DNA of 64,000 nt, from NCBI GenBank assembly GCA_963808705.1, contig CAWEHB010000004.1, positions 62,001 to 126,000 on the forward strand, written 5' to 3'. This DNA comes from JASHPR01 sp963808705 (lineage in GTDB: Bacteria > Actinomycetota > Actinomycetes > Streptosporangiales > Streptosporangiaceae). How positions within the stretch are numbered: the stretch's first letter is position 1; every line of letters begins with the position of its first letter. The position numbers and the translations under genes were made by a program. The notes below the pieces were generated by a model. It ran no database searches. It had not been told where the DNA came from and saw only the letters and a list, made by a program, of their open reading frames with translations. Below are positions 8,848 to 20,610 of the stretch, piece by piece.

Positions 8848-9425
8848 GTGCCTGCTCTGAGCCGTGAGGAATTCGACGCGATCGAGTTCGACGCCGCCGC
8901 CAGCGGCGATCATGAAGCCGCGGCGAGGCGGATGAACAAGCTCGCCTGGGCCGGTACCGAGACCGACTCGATGCCGCGCGCCGAGGCTTTCCTGCGCGCG
9001 GGCGAGCAGTGGCTGCTGGCCGACGACCCGGCCGCCGCCGCGACCGGGTTCCGGCTCGCCATGGCCGACGGCGGCCCGGTCTTCGTGGACCCGCGGGTTC
9101 CGCTGGCCCGGGCGCTCTTCCTGCTCGGCAAGCCGGCCGAGGCGCAGTCGCTGCTCGACCAGCTCAAGGACGAAGGGCGGCGCGACCCGCGGGCGTGCGA
9201 CCTGGTGGCCGAGCTGCTCGTCGAGCGCTCCGACCTGATCGGGGCGCTGGACTGGGCGACCGCCGGCGTGGAGCTGTGCCTGCAGCGCCGGTCCAACGGC
9301 GGCCCGGTCACGCTCGGCCGCGACGGGGACTCCTTCGGCGGTGACCGCGGTGAAGAGGCCGAGCTGCAGATGCTGCTGAGACTCCGGTACCGGATCCGCA
9401 ACGACCTCGGGCTGCCCGAGGACCG

Positions 9426-9453
<28 letters not shown>
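8848..9453 (+). CDS. TPR-like helical protein, function unknown
   Basis: A 201-residue, acidic, all-helical protein starting at GTG 8848 (M-P-A-L-S-R-E-E-F-D). Residues 15-150 contain repeated Ala/Leu-rich helix pairs (AAARRMNKLAWAG, EAFLRAGEQWLLADD, PLARALFLLGKPAEAQSLL) that look like tetratricopeptide repeats, which usually mediate protein-protein contact. The C-terminus LRYRIRNDLGLPEDRYDEL is conserved in actinobacterial relatives as far as I recall, but I know of no assigned role. The last 28 bases overlap the 3' end of clpB on the other strand. Its position, convergent with the chaperone operon, does not by itself show a functional link. Confidence 0.8.
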
Positions 9454-12063
<2,610 letters not shown>

Positions 12064-12071
<8 letters not shown>

Positions 12072-12588
12072 TGTTCGTCTTCGTCGTCTCTCGCAACGTC
12101 GCCGCGCGGCCCAGGGCCGCAGCCCCCGGCTCGGCCCCGCCCGGGCGCGCGCGGTCCGGCGACTGAGCGGTCACCGGCGCGTCCGAGCGGCGCACCGGGA
12201 CCAGCGTGGCGCTCTTATTCCGGCTCCGGAGCAGCCCGGCCAGCCGCGCGGCGACCGCGCGGGTGGACTCGAGCTCCGCCCGGAGCCGGGTGATCTCTTC
12301 ATGTAGCTCAGCGAGCACCCTGCGATGGTGCTCCTGCTCGTCCTCGAGCTCCAGGATCCGCTTGATCCCGCTGAGGTTGACGCCCTCTTCCTGCGAGAGG
12401 CGCTGTACCTCGCGCAGCAGGAGGATGTGGCGCAGCGAGTAGCGGCGCCCGCCGCCCACGGCCCGGCCGGGCGAAACCAGGCCGATCTTGTCGTAGGCGC
12501 GCAGGGTCTGCGGGTGCAGCCCGGATAGCTGAGCCGCCACGGAGATGACGTACACCGGCGAGTCATCAGACAGCTCGAACTGGATCAT
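12064..12588 (-). CDS. hspR: Heat-shock repressor HspR (MerR family)
   Basis: MerR-type repressor that binds HAIR operators upstream of dnaK and clpB, with DnaK as co-repressor in studied actinobacteria. The winged-helix domain is clear: VYVISVAAQLSGLHPQTLRA, then YDKIGLVSPGRAVGGGRRYS and a long coiled coil (LELEDEQEHHRRVLAELHEE). The C-terminal 60 residues are a variable tail. I choose ATG 12588 (M-I-Q-F-E-L) because AAGGGAG lies about 6 bases upstream; an in-frame ATG at 12603 (M-K-G-D-D) is possible. The fourth gene of its operon, so it represses its own synthesis. Confidence 0.93.
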
Positions 12589-12658
12589 GTCATCTCCCTT
12601 CATCTGGTCGTCCTGCCGCTCATTGCGCTGCTCATCTGGTGGCCATCCCGCGGTCGCC

Positions 12659-13816
12659 TCATCCGGCCTTGGCCTGGCGCAGCAGGTCAGCCCGGGGATC
12701 CTCGCCCGCCGTGAGCTTGCGGAACGCCTCGAGTGTCTCCTTCGCCTCGCCCTCGAGGGTCTTGGGCACCTGCACGTTCACGGTGACCAGGAGGTCGCCC
12801 ATCGTGGAGTCCTGGCGCCTGACCCCCTTGCCGCGCACGCGGAACGTGCGGCCGTTCGGGGTGCCCGCCGGGATGCGGAGGTTCACCGGCATGCCGTTGA
12901 GCGACGGCACCTTGATCTCCGCGCCGAGCGCGGCCTCCGCGAACGTGACCGGCACGGTCACGGTCAGGTTGTGGCCGGACCGGCCGAACACCGGGTGCGG
13001 GGCGACATGCACGCGCACGTACAGGTCGCCGGGGGGCCCGCCGCGCTCACCCGGCGCGCCCTTGCCCTTGAGCTTGATGCGCTGGCCGTCGCCGACCCCG
13101 GCCGGGATCCGCGCCTGGATCGTCCGCGTGCTCATGGCCCGCCCGCTGCCCGAGCATTCCGGGCACGGGTCGTCGACCACCAGGCCGCGGCCGCGGCACG
13201 TCTTGCAGGGCTCGGAGAAGGCGAAGTTGCCCAGGTTCCGGCTGGCCTGCCCGGTGCCCTCGCAGGTGGGGCACACCCTCGGGACCGTGCCGGCCTTGGC
13301 CCCGGTGCCGTGGCATACCTTGCACGGCCCCTCGCCGGCCAGGTGCAGCGACACCGTCGCGCCGTCGATCGCGTCGCCGAAGCTCAGCGACGCCTCGGTC
13401 TCGACGTCCGCGCCGCGCCGCGGCCTCGGCTGGCTGGCGGACCGCCCGCCGAACACGCCGCCGAGTATGTCGCCGAGCCGGCCGCCCGTGCTGCTGCCTC
13501 CGCCCGACGAGCTGCCGAACAGGTCGCCGAGATCGAAGCTGTAACCGCCGCCGGCCGAACCGGGCATGCGGACACCGCCGCCGAACAGCGAGCGGGCCTC
13601 GTCATACTCCTTGCGCCGCTTGTCGTCGGACAGCACGTTGTAGGCCTCGGATATCTCCTTGAAGCGCTCCTCGGCGCTCGAATCGCCCTTGTTGGCGTCC
13701 GGGTGATACTTGCGGGCCAGCTTGCGGTATGACTTCTTGATCTCGTCAGCACTCGCGCCCTTGGTGACACCCAGGACCTTGTAGTAGTCCTTCTCGAGGA
13801 AGTCCTTGGTACTCAA
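12659..13816 (-). CDS. dnaJ: Molecular chaperone DnaJ
   Basis: Hsp40 co-chaperone that delivers clients to DnaK and stimulates its ATPase. 385 residues. J-domain at about residues 9-75 with the HPD tripeptide at 38-40 (KYHPDANKG); a Gly/Phe-rich segment follows (about 80-130); then a cysteine-rich zinc domain with all four repeats, CKVCHGTG, CPTCEGTG, CKTCRGRG and CPECSGSG; then the substrate-binding beta domains. This makes it a full type I DnaJ. Third gene of the operon, 21 bases after grpE and 70 bases before hspR. Confidence 0.97.
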   Translation of the reverse strand: MSTKDFLEKDYYKVLGVTKGASADEIKKSYRKLARKYHPDANKGDSSAEERFKEISEAYNVLSDDKRRKEYDEARSLFGGGVRMPGSAGGGYSFDLGDLFGSSSGGGSSTGGRLGDILGGVFGGRSASQPRPRRGADVETEASLSFGDAIDGATVSLHLAGEGPCKVCHGTGAKAGTVPRVCPTCEGTGQASRNLGNFAFSEPCKTCRGRGLVVDDPCPECSGSGRAMSTRTIQARIPAGVGDGQRIKLKGKGAPGERGGPPGDLYVRVHVAPHPVFGRSGHNLTVTVPVTFAEAALGAEIKVPSLNGMPVNLRIPAGTPNGRTFRVRGKGVRRQDSTMGDLLVTVNVQVPKTLEGEAKETLEAFRKLTAGEDPRADLLRQAKAG

Positions 13817-13837
13817 CGGGCCTCTCCTCGTCCGGTC

Positions 13838-14656
13838 CTATTCGCTACCAGCTGGGTGCTGGAAACTGCGTGCGTCGTCTCCGCCGCCTTCGTTGCCTCG
13901 ATTGCCGTTGTCCGCGTGCCTGCCCGGCTCGTCCGGCTCGCCTGGCTCGCCTGGCTCGGCGACCGCGACCCGCGCCGGGCGCAGGATCCGGTCGCCGACC
14001 TTGTAGCCGGGCTGCAGGATGCGGACGCAGGTCGTCTCCGCCACATCGGGGGAGTAGGAGTGCATCAGCGCCTCGTGCAGCGTCGGGTCGAACGGGGCGC
14101 CGTCCTCTCCGTAGCTGGCCAGGCCGAGCTTGACGGTCGCCGACTCCAGCGACTCGGCTACCGACTTGAACCCGCCCGACAGCTCTCCGTGTTCCCGGGC
14201 GCGGCCGATGTCGTCCAGTACCGGCAGCAGCTCGGTGAGCACGTTGGCCAGCGCCTGCTCCCGGACCGCCATCCGGTCCCGCTCGACACGCTTGCGGTAG
14301 TTCGCGTACTCCGCCTGCAGCCGCTGCAGATCCGCGGTGCGTTCGGCGAGCCGGGCCGTCATCGCTTCCACTTCAGCGGCCGGGGCGGCGCCGGGGGCGG
14401 GCGCGCTGTCCTGGCGGCCCGGAGCCTGCTGGCTGCCGGGAGCCGACGGGCCGGCCCCGGGGCTGCCCCCGGAGCCGCCGCCGGGCTTGGACACCGCGTG
14501 CCTGCCCGGCCTGGGCTGGCCCGGCCCGCGCTGCGGCGGGCCAGCCTGGCCCTGGCCACCCTGCCGCCCGGCGTCCCGTACCTGGCCGGTGGCCGGGTCG
14601 ATGCGCCTGCGGTCCCGGATGACCGGGCCCTGGCTGTCCTGTTCATCAGGCCTCAT
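13838..14656 (-). CDS. grpE: Nucleotide exchange factor GrpE
   Basis: GrpE releases ADP from DnaK. The core is recognisable in the middle of this 272-residue protein: the dimerising coiled coil ERTADLQRLQAEYANYRKRV (about residues 105-125), LLPVLDDIGRAREHGEL, and the beta-head ending FDPTLHEALMHSYSP, TTCVRILQPGYKVGDRILRPARVAV. The first 90 residues and the last 40 are low-complexity Gly/Pro/Glu tails, longer than in E. coli but common in actinobacteria. ATG 14656 shares a base with the dnaK stop (TGATG). Confidence 0.95.
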   Translation of the reverse strand: MRPDEQDSQGPVIRDRRRIDPATGQVRDAGRQGGQGQAGPPQRGPGQPRPGRHAVSKPGGGSGGSPGAGPSAPGSQQAPGRQDSAPAPGAAPAAEVEAMTARLAERTADLQRLQAEYANYRKRVERDRMAVREQALANVLTELLPVLDDIGRAREHGELSGGFKSVAESLESATVKLGLASYGEDGAPFDPTLHEALMHSYSPDVAETTCVRILQPGYKVGDRILRPARVAVAEPGEPGEPDEPGRHADNGNRGNEGGGDDARSFQHPAGSE

Positions 14657-16518
14657 CAGGCGGCGCCACCCTCAGCGTCCGGCTTGTCGTCGTCGACGAT
14701 CTCAGCCTCGACGACGTCATCGTCGGATCCCTCTGCCTGGGCCTGCGCCCCGTCGGCCGGGCCGCCTGCCGCGCTCGCGGCCTGCGACTGGGCATAGATG
14801 GCCGTGCCCATCTTCTGGCTGACCTGCGCCGCCTGCTCGCTGGCCGTCCGGATCGCCTCGGTGTCGGTGCCCTCCAGGGCCTTCTTCAGGTCAGCGATCG
14901 AGGACTCGACCTCGGACTTGATGTCGTCCGGGACCTTGTCCGCGTTCTCGGCCAGGAACTTCTCGGTGGTGTAGGCGAGGGTCTCGGCGCGGTTGCGGAC
15001 CTCGGCCTCCTCGCGGCGGTTGCGGTCCTCCTCGGCGTACTTCTCGGCGTCCGCCATCATCTTCTCGATCTCGTCCTTGCCCAGCGCCGAGCCGCCCGAG
15101 ATCGTGACGGACTGCTGCTTGCCGGTGCCGAGGTCCTTGGCGGAGACGTTCACGATGCCGTTCGCGTCGATGTCGAAGGTGACCTCGATCTGCGGGATGC
15201 CGCGCGGCGCCGGAGCCAGGCCGGCCAGCTCGAACATGCCGAGCTTCTTGTTGTACGCGGCGATCTCGCGCTCGCCCTGGAACACCTGGATCTGCACGGA
15301 CGGCTGGTTGTCGTCGGCCGTGGTGAAGATCTCCGAGCGCTTGGTCGGGATGGTGGTGTTGCGCTCGATCAGCTTGGTGAAGATGCCGCCCTTGGTCTCG
15401 ATGCCCAGCGACAGCGGGGTCACGTCGAGCAGCAGGACGTCCTTGACCTCACCCCTGAGCACGCCGGCCTGCAGGCAGGCGCCCACGGCCACGACCTCGT
15501 CCGGGTTGACGCCCTTGTTCGGCTCCTTGCCGCCGGTCAGCTCCTTGACCAGGTCGACCACGGCGGGCATCCGGGTGGATCCGCCGACCAGGACCACGTG
15601 CTGGATGTCGCCGAGCTTCACCCCGGCGTCCTTGATCACCTGCTGGAACGGCGCCTTGCAGCGGTCGAGCAGGTCAGAGGTCATCTTCTGGAACTCGGCC
15701 CGGGACAGCTTGGTGTCCAGGTGCAGCGGGCCCTGCTCGGAGTGGGTGATGTAGGGCAGGTTGATCTGGGACTCGGTCGAGCTCGACAGCTCGATCTTGG
15801 CCTTCTCCGCGGTCTCCCGCAGCCGCTGCAGCGCCATCTTGTCCTTGGACAGGTCGGTGCCGTAGCTGTTCTTGAAGTCCTTGACCAGCCAGTCCACGAT
15901 CCGCTGGTCCCAGTCGTCGCCGCCCAGGTGGTTGTCACCGCTGGTGGCCTTGACCTCCACGACGCCCTCGCCGACCTCGAGCAGCGAGACGTCGAACGTG
16001 CCGCCGCCCAGGTCGAAGACCAGGATCGTGGCCTCGTTGTCCTTGTCCAGGTGGTAAGCCAGGGCCGCGGACGTCGGCTCGTTGATGATCCGGAGCACGT
16101 TCATGCCCGCGATCTGGCCGGCCTCCTTGGTGGCCTGCCGCTGCGCGTCGCTGAAGTACGCGGGAACGGTGATCACCGCGTCGGTGATCGTCTCGCCCAG
16201 GTACGCCTCGGCGTCCCTCTTCAGCTTCTGCAGGATGAAGGCGCTGATCTGCTGCGCCGTAAACTTCTTGCCGTCGATGGAGACGGACCAGTCGGTGCCC
16301 ATCTGGCGCTTGACCGAGCGGATCGTCCGGTCCACGTTGGTCACGGCCTGCCGCTTGGCGACCTCGCCGACGAGCACTTCCCCATTCTTCGCGAAGGCGA
16401 CGACGGACGGCGTCGTCCGCGAGCCTTCCGCGTTGGCGATGACCGTGGGCTCCCCGCCCTCGAGAACCGCGACGACGGAGTTGGTTGTCCCCAGGTCGAT
16501 GCCTACCGCTCGTGCCAT
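14656..16518 (-). CDS. dnaK: Chaperone protein DnaK (Hsp70)
   Basis: Hsp70 ATP-dependent folding chaperone, 620 residues. The start MARAVGIDLGTTNSVVAV holds the phosphate-1 motif at residues 6-14; IFVFDLGGGTFDVSLL-type phosphate-2 (here ILVFDLGGGTFDVSLLE) and VLVGGSTRMP follow. The substrate-binding domain begins at VLLLDVTPLSLGIETKGG, and the acidic tail ends D-K-P-D-A-E-G-G-A-A. AAGGA lies about 8 bases before ATG 16518. First gene of the chaperone operon; two HAIR elements lie 30-105 bases upstream, which implies repression by HspR in the absence of heat stress. Confidence 0.98.
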   Translation of the reverse strand: MARAVGIDLGTTNSVVAVLEGGEPTVIANAEGSRTTPSVVAFAKNGEVLVGEVAKRQAVTNVDRTIRSVKRQMGTDWSVSIDGKKFTAQQISAFILQKLKRDAEAYLGETITDAVITVPAYFSDAQRQATKEAGQIAGMNVLRIINEPTSAALAYHLDKDNEATILVFDLGGGTFDVSLLEVGEGVVEVKATSGDNHLGGDDWDQRIVDWLVKDFKNSYGTDLSKDKMALQRLRETAEKAKIELSSSTESQINLPYITHSEQGPLHLDTKLSRAEFQKMTSDLLDRCKAPFQQVIKDAGVKLGDIQHVVLVGGSTRMPAVVDLVKELTGGKEPNKGVNPDEVVAVGACLQAGVLRGEVKDVLLLDVTPLSLGIETKGGIFTKLIERNTTIPTKRSEIFTTADDNQPSVQIQVFQGEREIAAYNKKLGMFELAGLAPAPRGIPQIEVTFDIDANGIVNVSAKDLGTGKQQSVTISGGSALGKDEIEKMMADAEKYAEEDRNRREEAEVRNRAETLAYTTEKFLAENADKVPDDIKSEVESSIADLKKALEGTDTEAIRTASEQAAQVSQKMGTAIYAQSQAASAAGGPADGAQAQAEGSDDDVVEAEIVDDDKPDAEGGAA

Positions 16519-16548
16519 GAGTTTGTCCTTGTGTGATCGTGTGCCTAA

Positions 16549-16569
16549 GTTGAGTCTTGTCGACGCAAG
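16549..16569. promoter_or_regulatory. HAIR-type HspR operator, proximal to dnaK
   Basis: GTTGAGT-N7-ACGCAAG (16549-16569) matches the HspR inverted-repeat consensus CTTGAGT-N7-ACTCAAG at 12 of 14 arm positions. It lies 31 bases upstream of the dnaK start codon, where bound repressor would block transcription. Confidence 0.78.
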
Positions 16570-16600
16570 TTTGCCATGCTGCAACCTGCCTGGCAAATGA

Positions 16601-16621
16601 CTTGAGTCTATCTGGCTCAAC
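16601..16621. promoter_or_regulatory. HAIR-type HspR operator, distal
   Basis: CTTGAGT-N7-GCTCAAC (16601-16621) matches the HAIR consensus with two arm mismatches. Its start is 52 bases from the start of the proximal copy, close to five helical turns, so two HspR molecules could bind the same face of the DNA. Confidence 0.82.
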
Positions 16622-17087
16622 TTTGCCGAGGTCCCCGGCATTCCCGGAAACCGGGGGAACCTGGCCGCCGCGGCCCTGGCCCCGGAGCCCGGGGCGGCCG
16701 GGCTCCGGCCAGCCCTCGGCGCCGGCCTCGCATCCCGGCAGGTCAGCCGTGCCTCGCCGGGGCCGGCCGCCCCGCTGGCCCCGCGCCGGCGCCTCGTCCC
16801 CGGGCCGGCCACCCGCCTGTCTCGCGCCCAGCCCGGCCCCGGGCCGGCACGTTCAAGAATGTACTGGAAGGCCTGCCCCCGGCCGCCCTGCGGTGCCCCC
16901 GCTGGCCGGGCCGGGCGCCGGGCGCTGGGGCGCCGGGCCTGATCCTGCCTACGATGTAGACGGTCCTGCGCCCGCGAGAGCGGACGCTGGCCCATCTGGG
17001 TACGGTCGCACTACATGAGAAACCGGCGCGGGACGGCCACGCAAGCCGCCGCAGCGTCCGGGCAGGCGAAGGGACTCGCAGGGATCC
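16622..17087. other. Intergenic region without a recognisable gene
   Basis: About 465 bases between the dnaK operators and the next plus-strand gene. Open frames here are only GC-rich chance frames without ribosome sites or recognisable protein. I see no RNA gene or repeat. Confidence 0.5.
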
Positions 17088-18627
17088 GTGAGCACGCGCC
17101 GCGACGGGAAGCCACCGGGTGCCGGTGCCGCGCCAGCCAGCCCGGGGCTGGGCGGGCGCCTGTCGCAGCGGGCGGTGAAGGAACCCCAGGTCCTCCTGCC
17201 GCAGCAGGCCGCGCGGCCCGACCGGGTGCCGTGGCTGATCGCCCTGGCCGTCTTCGCGACCTACCTCCCGATCTCGCTCTTCCGCTACCTGCGCCTCGAC
17301 CCGACCTCCTGGGACCTGGGCATCTTCACCGAGTACGTCAAGCAGTACGCCGACCTGCACGCGCCGATCGTCGACCTCAGGAGCCCGGGCTACGACATCC
17401 TCGGGGATCACTTCCACGTGATCGTGGCCTTGCTCGCCCCGTTCTTCCGGGTGTTCCCCACCCCGGTCACGCTGCTCGTGGCGCAGGCCCTGCTGGCCGC
17501 GGTGTCCGTCATCCCGGTCAGCCGCGCGGCCGCGGACCTGCTCGGGACCGGCGCGGGCCGCGCGATAGGCGCCGCGTACGGGTTCTCCTGGGGCCTGCAG
17601 CAGATGGTCAACTACGACTTCCACGAGATCGCCTTCGCGGTGCCGCTGCTGGCGTGCTCGCTGTCCGCGCTGGTCCGGGGGCGGACCCGGGCCGTGGTGT
17701 GGTGGGCGCTGCCGCTGGTCTTCGTCAAGGAGGATCAGGGGTTCACGGTCGCGGCCATCGGGATCATCATGGCGCTGGCCTACAAGCGGCCCCGTCCCGG
17801 GTTGCTGCTCGCGGCGTGGGGCCTGGCCTGGTCGTTCCTGGCCATCTTCGTGATCATCCCGCACTTCAACCCAGTTCATCACTACTACTTCTGGAGCGAG
17901 GGCGGGGTGCTCAACCCCAGCGGGGGGCACTTCTCGGTTGGTGGGCTGATCGGGCAGCTGGCCACCGGGTGGCCGACGAAGCTGCCCACCCTGGCGCTGA
18001 TCCTGCTGCCCACCGCCTTCCTCTCGCTGTGGTCGCCGCTGGTGCTCGCCGCCGTGCCCAGCCTGCTGCTGCGCTTCGTCGGCACCAACAGCGCCTACTG
18101 GGGCACGGACTGGCACTACAACGCGACGGTGATGCCGATCGTGTTCATCGCCGCGATCGACGGCATGGCCCGGATCCGCGCCGCGCGGGCGGCCGGCGAG
18201 CCGGGCCAGGCTTTCCGGCCTCCTGGAGCGCAACGGAGCGCCGCTGATGCTGGGCATCGCCGCGGCCCTGGCCTTCCAGTTCCCGCTGAGCCAGCTGTGG
18301 ACGCCGCAGACCTACAGCCTCGGCCCGCACGTGGCCGCCGCCCGGGCGGCGATGGCGCGGGTGCCGGACGGGGCGACGGTCGCGACCGACCTGGACCTGC
18401 TGGCCCCCCTCGCGGCCAGGACCGATACGTTCTGGCTCGGCAACAGCGGCAATCCCGCCACCCAGTACGTCGTGTTCGACACGGCCAGCACCGACTGGGC
18501 GGCCACCGGCTGGTCGCCCGCCCACGTCCTGGGCTTCGTCGAGAACCTGATGCACGACGTGCGCTACCGGCAGATCTACGTCAACGACGGCGTCTACGTC
18601 TTCATCCGGTCCGGGCCGGGCGGGTAA
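17088..18627 (+). CDS. DUF2079 polytopic membrane protein, apparent frameshift
   Basis: Multi-spanning membrane protein of the DUF2079 family, related in architecture to GT-C glycosyltransferases; no enzyme activity established. After GTG 17088 comes a cytoplasmic stretch, then about ten hydrophobic helices, with the family-typical LDPTSWDLGIFTEYVKQ and YDILGDHFHVIVALLAPFF in the first external loop. The reading frame is correct to about 18210 (AARAAGEPGQA), then continues one base later as LSGLLERNGAPLMLGIAAAL to the stop at 18627. Removing one T from the TTT at 18211-18214 restores a single protein of about 512 residues. Either a sequence error or a recent pseudogene. Confidence 0.8.
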
Positions 18628-18712
18628 CGGCGCGCAAGGCCGGGCCAGGCGAGGGCGGCCGGGCGGGTAACGGCGCGCAAGGCCGGGCCAGGCGAGGGCG
18701 GCCGGGCGGGTA
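18617..18712 (+). repeat. 43-bp tandem direct repeat
   Basis: Two exact 43-bp units (18617-18659 and 18660-18702), each beginning CGGGCGGGTAACGGCGCGC, are followed by the first 10 bases of a third. The first unit contains the TAA of the upstream gene, so the duplication repeats the stop codon region and lengthens the gap to the next gene. Confidence 0.92.
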
Positions 18713-18746
18713 TAAGAACGCACACGCGGGCGAGAAAGGAGTCCCG

Positions 18747-20525
18747 TTGGCGCGAGCCCTGCCGACGACCGCGTCGCCGCCGGAGCCGGCGGCGCGCGGG
18801 CGCTGGCACGGGCGCGGCGACGGGTGGGCATACGCCGCGGTCCTGGCCTGCTACCTGCTGGCCGCCGTGGCGGTGACGCGGCACCTGTGGGCCGATCCGG
18901 CGTCGCTCACGGTGGCGGGGAACCCGCACGACGCCGACCAGTTCGCCTGGTTCCTGCGCTACGACGCCACCGCGGTGGCGCAGGGCAGGCTGCCCGCCCT
19001 GGTCACCACGGCCATGAACGCGCCACAGGGCATCAATCTCATGTGGAACACCTCGCTGCTGCTGCCGGGGGTCCTGCTTACTCCCGTGACGCTGCTGCTC
19101 GGCCCGCAGACCTCGCTCACCGTCCTGATGACCGTCGGGTTCGCGGGCTCGGCGGCCAGCCTGTTCCTGGTGCTGCGCCGCTGGGAGGTCAGCATCGGCG
19201 CCGCGGCCCTGGCCGGCGCCGTCTACGGCTTCTCCCCGGCCCTGCTGCAGGCCGGCATCGGCCACTACAACCTGCAGTTCGCCGTGCTCCCGCCGCTGAT
19301 CATCGACGCGGGGCTGCGCCTGTGCCTGCGCTCCCGGGCCCCGGTACGCGACGGCATCGTGCTCGGCGTGCTTGTCACCGCACAGCTGTTCACCGGGGAG
19401 GAACTGCTGCTGCTCACCGGCATCGCCGGGCTGCTGATGGTGGCGGTGCTCGCGGCCGGGCGGCCGCGGGCCGTGCCCGGCCGGCTCCGCCCGGCCGCGG
19501 CCGGCCTGGGGGTCGCGGCCGGGGTCACGCTGCTGCTGGCCGGCTACGCCCTGTGGGTGCAGTTCTTCGGCCCGCTGACCCAGCGCGGCAGCTCGTTCAC
19601 CCCCGACTTCTTCAAGAACGACCTGGCCTCCTTCGTGACCCCGTCGCGGTACCTGCTGTTCCACACGGCCGCCAGCGCCGCGGCCGCGGCCAGGTACCAG
19701 GGCGGGCCGCCGGAGTACCTCGCCTACCTGGGCTGGCCGCTGCTGGCGGTCCTGGCCGCGGGCCTGCTGGCGTTCTGGCGGCAGCCGGCCGTCCGCGCCA
19801 CCGGCGTAGCCCTGGCCGTGCTGGGGCTGCTCTCCCTCGGCGCCCATCCCCTGATCAACGGGACCGCGCACCCGGGCGTCACCCTGCCCTGGCGCTGGCT
19901 CGAGTCCGTCCCCGTGCTCGGCGCCGCGCTGCCGGACCGGATGTCGGTCGTCGCGGACGGGCTGGCCGCCGCCCTGCTGGCGTTCTGCGTCGACCTGGTG
20001 CGGGCGCGGGCGGCCTCGGTCCGCTGGCTGGCGGCGGGGGCGACGGCGGTGGCGGTCCTCGCCTGCCTGCCCCTCATTCCGCGGCCGCTTCCGGCGGCGT
20101 CCGCCGCCCGGCTCCCGGCGGGCTGGTCCGCGACCTTCGCCGCGCTGCGCCTTCCGCCGCAGGCCCGCGTCCTGGTCGTCCCGGTCCCGACGGCGACCCT
20201 GACCGACGCGCTGCGCTGGCAGGCCGACACTGGTGATCCGGACCTTCTGGTCGGCGGCTATTTCGTCGGGCCCGCGTGGAACGGGCTGGCCTACATCGAG
20301 GGCAACGGCGTGGCCGTGACCGCCCAGTACCTCGACGCGCTCTGGTCCGGCGGCCCGGCCCCGCCGGCCCCGCCGCGGTCGCAGGTGCAGGCCGACCTGC
20401 GCACCTGGCAGCCGGCCGCCGTGGTGGCCGTCACCAGCCCGGACTCCCCGCTGGGGCGCTATCTGGAAGGATTGTTCGGACGGCCGGCCATCCGTTCCGG
20501 GAGCGTCCTGGCCTGGCGCCGGTAA
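18747..20525 (+). CDS. Polytopic membrane protein, GT-C glycosyltransferase-like
   Basis: A 592-residue integral membrane protein with roughly ten or more hydrophobic segments. It begins at TTG 18747 with the strong site GAAAGGAG 6 bases before it. The N-terminal half shows the organisation of GT-C enzymes: a first helix (AYAAVLACYLLAAVAVT), then an acidic loop NPHDADQFAWFLRYDA and N-A-P-Q-G-I-N-L-M-W-N in the first large external loop. A lipid-linked sugar transferase role is plausible but not shown; no acceptor can be named. It follows the DUF2079 gene on the same strand, 119 bases away, and the two could act on the same envelope glycan. Confidence 0.72.
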   Translation: MARALPTTASPPEPAARGRWHGRGDGWAYAAVLACYLLAAVAVTRHLWADPASLTVAGNPHDADQFAWFLRYDATAVAQGRLPALVTTAMNAPQGINLMWNTSLLLPGVLLTPVTLLLGPQTSLTVLMTVGFAGSAASLFLVLRRWEVSIGAAALAGAVYGFSPALLQAGIGHYNLQFAVLPPLIIDAGLRLCLRSRAPVRDGIVLGVLVTAQLFTGEELLLLTGIAGLLMVAVLAAGRPRAVPGRLRPAAAGLGVAAGVTLLLAGYALWVQFFGPLTQRGSSFTPDFFKNDLASFVTPSRYLLFHTAASAAAAARYQGGPPEYLAYLGWPLLAVLAAGLLAFWRQPAVRATGVALAVLGLLSLGAHPLINGTAHPGVTLPWRWLESVPVLGAALPDRMSVVADGLAAALLAFCVDLVRARAASVRWLAAGATAVAVLACLPLIPRPLPAASAARLPAGWSATFAALRLPPQARVLVVPVPTATLTDALRWQADTGDPDLLVGGYFVGPAWNGLAYIEGNGVAVTAQYLDALWSGGPAPPAPPRSQVQADLRTWQPAAVVAVTSPDSPLGRYLEGLFGRPAIRSGSVLAWRR

Positions 20526-20540
20526 CGGCAAGGTTACCGG
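20519..20540. terminator. Short hairpin at gene end
   Basis: CCGGTAAC (20519-20526), a 6-base loop and GTTACCGG (20533-20540) form a perfect 8-bp stem that overlaps the TAA stop of the preceding gene. No T-run follows. Possibly a weak terminator. Confidence 0.4.
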
Positions 20541-20610
20541 CCGGTAGGATTGCGGCCCGGATCGCCGGCGGCGTCGGCGTACACTGGCCAGCCTGCACCA
20601 GGAGGTCGCC

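Noticed and set aside
16743..18257. A 504-codon minus-strand frame overlapping the DUF2079 gene
   Set aside because: Highly charged, repetitive and without any recognisable segment; the opposite strand encodes clear membrane helices and family motifs.
17088..20525. A single 1145-codon fused membrane protein
   Set aside because: The middle (about 18210-18746) is non-protein-like sequence in a shifted frame; two separate genes with their own ends and a TTG start with strong ribosome site explain it better.
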